Part shown: one piece after another, positions 1 through 4,038 of the stretch
Layout of the letters: every line of letters starts with the position of its first letter
Position numbering within the stretch: the stretch's first letter is position 1
NCBI GenBank assembly: GCA_934613165.1
Contig: CAKTSW010000114.1
Location: forward strand, 1 to 5,531
Source: an uncultured Ellagibacter sp.
GTDB taxonomy: Bacteria > Actinomycetota > Coriobacteriia > Coriobacteriales > Eggerthellaceae
Length of the DNA stretch: 5,531 nucleotides
Direction: 5' to 3'
Notes under the pieces: model-generated
Database searches by the model: none
What the model was told of the DNA's origin: nothing
The model's input: the letters and a program-made list of their open reading frames with translations, nothing else
Program-made: the position numbers and the translations under genes

Positions 1-315
1 GTCATCGAGGAGTACTTCCTCACCGAGAACGCCGAGCTTCCCGAAGGCGCCGACGAAGACGAGTTCGAGCGGCTTCCCGCCAATCACGTGCTCGACGTCG
101 AATCGCTTCTCGTGGGCGCGGTCGCGTTCGATTTGCCGCTCGTTCCCCTGTGCAGCGACGACTGCAAGGGCCTCTGCCCGCACTGCGGCGCCAACTTGAA
201 CGAGGGCCCGTGCGGTTGCGAGGCGTCGAAGACGGAAGGCCCCGACGAGTTCGAGCTTGCGAAGAACCCATTCGCCGCGCTCGCGAACTTCTCGTTCGAA
301 CAGAGCGACGAATAA
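1..315 (+). CDS. yceD: YceD/DUF177 family protein, 3' part (5'-truncated)
   Basis: This is the C-terminal 104 residues of a DUF177 protein, read in frame from base 1 to the TAA at 313-315. Family members are normally about 160-190 residues, so some 60-80 N-terminal residues lie upstream of the window. The diagnostic feature is a cysteine cluster at 139-221 bp (window residues about 51-73) with spacing C-x3-C-x3-C-x2-C-x8-C-x-C, containing the LCPHCG and NLNEGP motifs typical of YceD from Gram-positive bacteria. It probably binds Zn. The acidic flanks (TENAELPEGADEDEFE) and a tail ending NFSFEQSDE also fit. YceD affects accumulation of 23S rRNA/large ribosomal subunits in E. coli and plants; its exact role is unsettled. 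An internal GTG at 88 is in frame but is not the start, because the homologous sequence continues upstream of it. The usual downstream partner rpmF is absent: a terminator begins 23 bp after the stop. Confidence 0.88.
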   Translation, partial: VIEEYFLTENAELPEGADEDEFERLPANHVLDVESLLVGAVAFDLPLVPLCSDDCKGLCPHCGANLNEGPCGCEASKTEGPDEFELAKNPFAALANFSFEQSDE

Positions 316-338
316 TCTAACCTTTTCATGAGCTTCTA

Positions 339-368
339 CGAGCCCGCTTGCCACGGCAAGCGGGCTCG
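339..368 (+). terminator. Strong intrinsic terminator after yceD
   Basis: A perfect inverted repeat: arm 339-352 (CGAGCCCGCTTGCC) and its exact complement at 355-368. The innermost pair must open, giving about 13 bp of stem with a CACG loop. It is followed by TTCATTT, a modest T-rich tail for the + strand. It lies 23 bp after the yceD stop and 49 bp beyond the stop of the convergent LysR gene, so it probably also limits read-through from the minus strand. The minus-strand exit side (GTAGAAGCTC) has no T-tract, so termination in that direction should be weaker. Confidence 0.85.
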
Positions 369-417
369 TTCATTTACCGGGGCGCTTCGGTTTTTCGCAT
401 GAATCGAAGCCGACGTG

Positions 418-1323
418 CTACCCGCGCTCGATGCTCGCAAGGCCGTGGGCTTCGGTCTTGCGCCGCGCGAAGTCGATGAAGCGCACTTCCGCCTGGGTGA
501 GCTTTCCTTCCTTCGGATAGGCAAGGCAGTAGGTGCGGCCGTTGTTCTCGTTGTCGATTTCCAAACAGCGGATGTCGAGCTGCTCGAAGATTGCGAGCCG
601 CGGCACGACGGCGATGCCGAACCCGGCGGCGACCATGCCCGCGACGGTGTAGTCCTCGCGTTCCTCCGACAGGTAGTGCGGCACCACGCCCGCCGACGCG
701 AACATATCGTCGACCACGCGGCGCAGGCCCGTGGTGGGGGAGAAGCCCACTTGCGCGTAGCGCGCGACCTCGATGAGGTTGACGCGCTCCTTGCCCGCAA
801 GCTCGTGGTCGGCGGGAACGATGACCACGAGCCGTTGCCTCGCCACGGGAAACGACTCGATCGCGGGATGCTCCGTCTGCGAGCAGAGGCCGATTCCCGA
901 CTTCCCGTCCTCCAAGTCGGAGATGATTTCGCTCGTTACCCCGGGGCGTAGGGAGAACTCGAAGTCCTCGCCTTCGTTTTCGCGCTTGAAGCGCATGATC
1001 GCGCTCGGCAGGAAGATCGCGCCCGTCAGCCGGTCGAGCGAGATGCGGATGATCTGCGCGCCACCCATGATGACCCGCGCCCGCGCCTTGCCTATCTCGA
1101 GCTCCTCGAGCGCGCGGTCTACGTGGGCCAGGTATTCCTCTCCCGCGGGCGTGAGCACAACGCCGCGGGAAGTCCGCTCGAACAATTTGAGCTCGGTGCG
1201 CTTCTCAAGCTGGGCCATCGCGTAGGAGAGCGCCGGCTGGCTGATGAACAGCCGCTTCGCCGCCGCGGTGTAGTTGCCGCACGCGGCGAGCGTCTGAAAA
1301 TAGCGAAGATGGTCGAAATCCAT
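418..1323 (-). CDS. LysR-type transcriptional regulator
   Basis: A complete 301-residue LysR-family regulator, the normal length for the family. Residues 1-60 form the winged helix-turn-helix (MDFDHLRYFQTL, then AAKRLFISQPALSYAMAQLE, then LFERTSRGVVLTPAGEEYL), the canonical LysR signature. A linker helix at about 61-88 leads to the ligand-binding domain at about 90-290, with recognisable FLPSAIMRF, LVVIVPADHELAGKERV and MVAAGFGIAVVPRLA segments. The ATG at 1323 is chosen over an in-frame TTG at 1341 because it starts at the conserved MDFDHL and has a Shine-Dalgarno on the minus strand (AGAAGG, 1331-1336, 7 nt away). The TTG would overlap that site. The gene is divergent from the MFS-hydrolase pair, the classic arrangement in which a LysR protein controls its neighbours, often as a ligand-dependent activator, and represses itself. 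The effector is unknown. Confidence 0.95.
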   Translation of the reverse strand: MDFDHLRYFQTLAACGNYTAAAKRLFISQPALSYAMAQLEKRTELKLFERTSRGVVLTPAGEEYLAHVDRALEELEIGKARARVIMGGAQIIRISLDRLTGAIFLPSAIMRFKRENEGEDFEFSLRPGVTSEIISDLEDGKSGIGLCSQTEHPAIESFPVARQRLVVIVPADHELAGKERVNLIEVARYAQVGFSPTTGLRRVVDDMFASAGVVPHYLSEEREDYTVAGMVAAGFGIAVVPRLAIFEQLDIRCLEIDNENNGRTYCLAYPKEGKLTQAEVRFIDFARRKTEAHGLASIERG

Positions 1324-1354
1324 GGGTGCCCCTTCTTCCAAAACAAGGGCCGAA

Positions 1355-1368
1355 AGCGAATGTTCGCT
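1355..1368. promoter_or_regulatory. Inverted repeat AGCGAA-N2-TTCGCT, candidate operator
   Basis: A perfect 6-bp dyad (1355-1360 and 1363-1368) around TG. It lies 32-45 bp upstream of the LysR start codon, where a bound regulator could block its own transcription. The half-site recurs at 1425-1430 and, as GCGAA/TTCGC, at 1440-1453, which supports a shared binding protein. Assigning it to the neighbouring LysR regulator is inference from position. Confidence 0.45.
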
Positions 1369-1418
1369 GCTCTGAGCTGCTGATATAAAACTTCTTTATC
1401 TTACCACGCCCTTATCTA

Positions 1419-1448
1419 TTGGATTTCGCTTTCCCTGTTGCGAAATAA
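1419..1448 (+). promoter_or_regulatory. Possible promoter of the MFS-hydrolase operon
   Basis: The -35-like TTGGAT (1419-1424) and the weak -10-like AAATAA (1443-1448) are 18 bp apart. Transcription would begin near 1455, leaving a leader of about 100 nt. The match to the -10 consensus is poor, as would be expected for a promoter needing an activator, and the elements overlap the dyads at 1423-1453. This is a low-confidence call. Confidence 0.3.
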
Positions 1449-1453
1449 TTCGC
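1423..1453. promoter_or_regulatory. Nested dyads ATTTCGC-N10-GCGAAAT and GCGAA-N4-TTCGC, candidate operator
   Basis: Two perfect dyads share one half-site. ATTTCGC at 1423-1429 pairs with GCGAAAT at 1440-1446 (7 bp arms, 10-bp spacer). GCGAA at 1440-1444 also pairs with TTCGC at 1449-1453 (4-bp spacer). The block overlaps the possible TTGGAT/AAATAA promoter of the MFS gene, a position suited to control of that operon. The arms are longer than the minimal T-N11-A LysR box and do not match that spacing exactly. Confidence 0.45.
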
Positions 1454-1540
1454 GCTGTCTCGCGGCGGGCAACAGGCAAGGGGAAGCGAGATGCGTCGCA
1501 TCGATCGGCCCGCCCCTACGCGGTTGCGACCGCGGAATCC

Positions 1541-1547
1541 AAGGAGG
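1541..1547 (+). promoter_or_regulatory. Strong Shine-Dalgarno of the MFS gene
   Basis: AAGGAGG is a near-perfect ribosome binding site 5 nt before the ATG at 1553. A 6-bp hairpin with a TGCG loop (1519-1534) ends 6 nt upstream of it, so the site itself should stay single-stranded. Confidence 0.85.
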
Positions 1548-1552
1548 GCAAT

Positions 1553-2854
1553 ATGGCATCCTCATCGAAGGCTCTGAGCAAAGAGCAAATCGCCAATCTG
1601 TCAAAAGGGGACAAGACGAAGATCCTCATAGCGATCCTTTCGCTGTACTTCGTCGTGTGCTCGACGATGACCGTGTCGCCGGCGCTGCAGACGCTCTACA
1701 ACGCGTTCCCCGACTTCGACCGCACCACGGTCATGTACATCTACACCCTGCCGTCGCTCGTCGGCATCCCGGTGACCATCCTCATCGGCCTTATTGCCGG
1801 AACCAAGGTGCGCTTCCGCACCATCCTGCTTTCGGCGACGGCGCTCATGGTCGTCATGGGCATAGCCCCGTTCTTCATCGACAACCTCTACGCGATCCTC
1901 GTGTGCCGCTTCTTCTTCGGCATCGGCCAGGCGTCGTGCCTGGGCGTTGAAGTGAGCCTCATGTATATGTTCTTCTCCGGCAAGGAGCTGGGCCGCTACA
2001 TGGGATTCACCCAGGTCGCCGGTTCGCTCGGCAACATCGTGTTCATGCAGGTCGGCGGCATTCTGGCGACGATGGGCTGGCACATGGTGTTTCTGGCCTA
2101 CCTCATCGTCACCGTGGCGTTCGTGCTTGTGCTCCTGTTCATGAAGGAACCCGAGATGTCCGCGCCTGAAAAGAAGGCCGACGCCGACAAGGCGGCCGCA
2201 CCCGCCAAGAAAGACCGCATCCCGCTTTCTTCCTGGGTGTGCATCTTCCTCGTCTTCTTCTTCACGCTCGTGTTCCAGGGCATGACGGTGAGCCTCTCCT
2301 CGCTCGTGAGCGAGCTCGGCATCGGCGACGCCGCGACCACCGGCACCCTGTCCTCGATCTCCATGATCTTCGGCATGGTGGTAAGCGCGTTCTTCGGCCC
2401 CATCTTCGGCGTGACGAAGCGCCTGGGCGGGCGCGTGCTCTGCCTGTTCGGCATGGCGGCGGCGTTCCTCATCATCGTCAACATGCACACCTTCGTCGGC
2501 ATCGCCCTCTCGATGTGCCTGTTCAGCTTCTTCGGCCTGCAGCTCATGATCAACTCCATGGCATCGGCCGCCGACGGCGCGCCCGACTCCGTGAAGGGTA
2601 AGATCGGCGCCTTCTGCCAGACCGGCGTGAAGATCGCCGTGTTCATCTCCTCGTACTACACCGCCGCGTCGCTCGCACTCGCGCCGAGCCTCGGTCTGTA
2701 CCAGTTCGCGCCGAGCGCCGCCCAGTATTCGGCCGACATGTGGATGGGCGCCATCCTCTGCATCGTGTGCGGCATCGTCGGCATCGTGGGAATCGTCCTG
2801 AAGAAGGGCAAGGGCAAAGGCAACGCCGCCGACGCTGCGACCGATGCCGCGTAA
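1553..2854 (+). CDS. MFS transporter, 12 transmembrane helices
   Basis: A complete 433-residue major facilitator superfamily permease of the cytoplasmic membrane. Hydrophobic segments sit at about residues 24-44, 59-82, 89-108, 112-134, 148-171, 174-197, 227-250, 262-286, 293-310, 312-335, 350-376 and 395-416, giving two six-helix halves. They are joined by a charged, Ala/Lys-rich cytoplasmic loop (about 198-226). Helix 4 carries the MFS motif R-x3-G-x-G-Q-A (R119 to A127). The loop 2-3 motif A is degenerate (GLIAGTKVRFR, no Asp), and a related GPIFGVTKRLGGR follows helix 8. Both ends are cytoplasmic and the tail is Lys/Ala-rich (KKGKGKG, then DAATDAA). The ATG at 1553 has a strong Shine-Dalgarno. 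It is followed 33 bp later by the hydrolase, so the two are probably co-transcribed under the divergent LysR regulator. Import of the esterase's substrate is the simplest role, but substrate and direction cannot be told from sequence. Confidence 0.93.
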   Translation: MASSSKALSKEQIANLSKGDKTKILIAILSLYFVVCSTMTVSPALQTLYNAFPDFDRTTVMYIYTLPSLVGIPVTILIGLIAGTKVRFRTILLSATALMVVMGIAPFFIDNLYAILVCRFFFGIGQASCLGVEVSLMYMFFSGKELGRYMGFTQVAGSLGNIVFMQVGGILATMGWHMVFLAYLIVTVAFVLVLLFMKEPEMSAPEKKADADKAAAPAKKDRIPLSSWVCIFLVFFFTLVFQGMTVSLSSLVSELGIGDAATTGTLSSISMIFGMVVSAFFGPIFGVTKRLGGRVLCLFGMAAAFLIIVNMHTFVGIALSMCLFSFFGLQLMINSMASAADGAPDSVKGKIGAFCQTGVKIAVFISSYYTAASLALAPSLGLYQFAPSAAQYSADMWMGAILCIVCGIVGIVGIVLKKGKGKGNAADAATDAA

Positions 2855-2872
2855 GACCCGTTTGGATTGGAG

Positions 2873-2878
2873 AAGGAG
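2873..2878 (+). promoter_or_regulatory. Shine-Dalgarno deciding the hydrolase start
   Basis: AAGGAG lies 9 nt before the ATG at 2888. An in-frame TTG at 2867 would put this site inside the coding region and has no site of its own, so the ATG is preferred. Confidence 0.8.
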
Positions 2879-2887
2879 AACCATATC

Positions 2888-3898
2888 ATGGCAGAAGAAA
2901 CGCAAGACGCGCCGTTCAAGGCCGTCGACATGAGCCAGTTCAAGCGCGCCTACCTCGACGTTCCCTACGCCGACGCGCACGAGCGCGAGAAGCTCGACCT
3001 CGTGCTTCCCGCCGAAGGGGAGGGCCCTTTCCCCGTGGTGGTCGCGGTGCACGGCGGCGCCTGGAAGTTCCGCTTCAAGCGCGCCGACAACATCGCCGCG
3101 CTGTTCCAGGCGGCCTCGCAGGGCTACGCCGTGGCGTCGGTGGGCTACCGTTTAAGCTCGCAGGCGAAGTGGCCCGCCCAGGTGAACGACGTGAAGGCGG
3201 CCATCCGCTACCTGCGCAACCACGCCGAGGAATACCACCTCGACCCCGAATGCTTCATCGTGTGCGGCAATTCTTCCGGCGGGCACATCGCCCAGACGGT
3301 CGCCGCCACCAACGACGACAACGACTTCGAGGATTGCCTGCTCGGCGACTGCGGCGATTCGACGGTGCAGGGCTGCTTTTCCATGTACGGCGTGTCCGAC
3401 CTCTACGTCTGCGAGCACCAGACGGGGCACCGCGACGACGGCGACAACCCGTTTTCGCCCCCTGACCAGCTCATGGGCTTCTGCATCGTGGCCGAGCCCG
3501 AGGAGCGCTGCGAGATGGCGAGCCCCGTGAAGGCGATCCGCCGCCGCCCCGAGAACGTGCCGCCGATGCTCATCCAGCACGGCACGGGGGACGTGGTCGT
3601 GCCCTTCGAGCAGTCCGTCGCGCTCTACGAGACGCTTCAGGGCCTGAACGACGGCGAGTGCGTCGCGTACCGTTCGGCCGACCCGCACGATCAGTACGAC
3701 CTCATGAAAGACGCGCTTGTCGGCAAGCGCGCCGTCCTCGAGCTTGTGGAGGGTGCCGAACACGGCGACGAGTGGTTCAAGACCTCGCGCAACATGGACC
3801 GCTTCATCGACTTCGCCGACACCTTGTCGGGCATCGACCGCGAAAAGCACCCGCGCACCCCGCTGCCCGAGGTGAAGCTCGTGCCCTCGTACATGTAG
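2888..3898 (+). CDS. Alpha/beta hydrolase, BD-FAE/HSL-like esterase
   Basis: A complete 336-residue serine hydrolase, probably a carboxylesterase acting on a small ester in the cytoplasm (no signal peptide or lipobox). Visible motifs in order: VVVAVHGGAW (residues 50-59), the oxyanion-hole HGG; VASVGYRLS (82-90) and WPAQVNDVKAAIRYLR (95-110), typical of the BD-FAE/COG0657 group; the nucleophile elbow GNSSGGH (127-133) with Ser129; SPVKAI, then PPMLIQHGTGDVVVPFEQS (225-243) with the acid Asp235; and LVEGAEHGDEWF (286-297) with His292. The triad therefore looks intact. Asp to His is 57 residues rather than the usual 30 or so, because about 25 extra residues lie at 253-283. Nine cysteines suit an anaerobic cytosol. 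It follows the MFS gene by 33 bp and is probably in the same operon. Family members cleave acetyl, feruloyl or other small acyl esters; the substrate here is not determined. Confidence 0.92.
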   Translation: MAEETQDAPFKAVDMSQFKRAYLDVPYADAHEREKLDLVLPAEGEGPFPVVVAVHGGAWKFRFKRADNIAALFQAASQGYAVASVGYRLSSQAKWPAQVNDVKAAIRYLRNHAEEYHLDPECFIVCGNSSGGHIAQTVAATNDDNDFEDCLLGDCGDSTVQGCFSMYGVSDLYVCEHQTGHRDDGDNPFSPPDQLMGFCIVAEPEERCEMASPVKAIRRRPENVPPMLIQHGTGDVVVPFEQSVALYETLQGLNDGECVAYRSADPHDQYDLMKDALVGKRAVLELVEGAEHGDEWFKTSRNMDRFIDFADTLSGIDREKHPRTPLPEVKLVPSYM

Positions 3899-3943
3899 GG
3901 GCCTTGAACGCAGGCGCCGCGCGGGCTCAAAGGGGCTGGATCC

Positions 3944-3979
3944 CCGGTCGCTGCGGCGCAGCCGACGGCGGGTTATTCT
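3944..3979 (+). terminator. Possible weak terminator after the hydrolase gene
   Basis: An imperfect hairpin: GCTGC at 3950-3954 pairs with GCAGC at 3958-3962 around GGC. It is extended by GTC/GAC (3947-3949 with 3964-3966, one bulged C) and CC/GG (3944-3945 with 3967-3968). The tail GGTTATTCT (3971-3979) is only partly T-rich. It is a plausible operon end 46 bp past the hydrolase stop, but structure this weak can occur by chance in GC-rich DNA. Confidence 0.35.
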
Positions 3980-4004
3980 CGCGCGTTTGCGCGCACGCCG
4001 CCGC

Positions 4005-4032
4005 CCGACTCGCACCCGGGTTGCGCTATACT
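4005..4032 (+). promoter_or_regulatory. Promoter for a leaderless ABC transporter mRNA
   Basis: TATACT (4027-4032) matches the TATAAT -10 consensus at five of six positions. A -35-like CCGACT with the GAC core (4005-4010) lies 16 bp upstream. With standard geometry (-12 to -7), +1 falls on base 4039, the A of the ABC gene's ATG. No Shine-Dalgarno lies between 4010 and 4038. Leaderless mRNAs of this shape are well known in Actinobacteria. Confidence 0.6.
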
Positions 4033-4038
4033 GCCTTC

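Larger units (their letters stand above)
1324..1552. promoter_or_regulatory. Divergent control region between lysR-type gene and MFS gene
   Basis: This 229-bp gap must hold both promoters. Its middle (about 1381-1425) is clearly more AT-rich than its surroundings. It contains repeated AGCGAA/TTCGCT half-sites (listed separately), a possible + strand promoter (TTGGAT at 1419-1424, then AAATAA at 1443-1448, 18-bp spacer), and on the minus strand weak -10-like words (TAAGAT at 1403-1398, TATATC at 1387-1382) without a convincing -35. The + strand leader after about 1455 is GC-rich and holds small hairpins: GATGC/GCATC (1490-1502) and CGCGGT-TGCG-ACCGCG (1519-1534). I see no known riboswitch. Confidence 0.6.

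Noticed and set aside
384..410. GCTTCG/CGAAGC dyad just past the LysR stop as a minus-strand terminator
   Set aside because: The stem is only 6 bp with a 15-nt loop and no T-run follows on the minus strand; the nearby 339-368 hairpin is a far better candidate.
415..951. A 178-codon + strand frame opposite the LysR gene
   Set aside because: The opposite strand encodes an intact LysR protein with canonical HTH; this frame has no recognisable domain.
1339..1341. TTG start for the LysR gene, 6 codons upstream of the ATG
   Set aside because: It would overlap the Shine-Dalgarno of the ATG at 1323 and add residues not seen before the conserved MDFDHL start.
1601..3052. A 483-codon open frame on the minus strand opposite the MFS and hydrolase genes
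   Set aside because: It is the antisense of two well-supported genes. Its protein is dominated by H, R, E, D and A with no domain, as is typical of GC-rich shadow frames, and it has no ribosome binding site context.
3981..3994. GCGCG-TTTG-CGCGC hairpin as an operator or terminator
   Set aside because: A 5-bp stem of alternating G and C is expected by chance in this DNA, and no T-tract follows.
3152..4015. A 287-codon minus-strand frame opposite the esterase gene
   Set aside because: It is the complement of the catalytic domain of the esterase; the Ala/Val/Arg/His-rich composition indicates a shadow frame.
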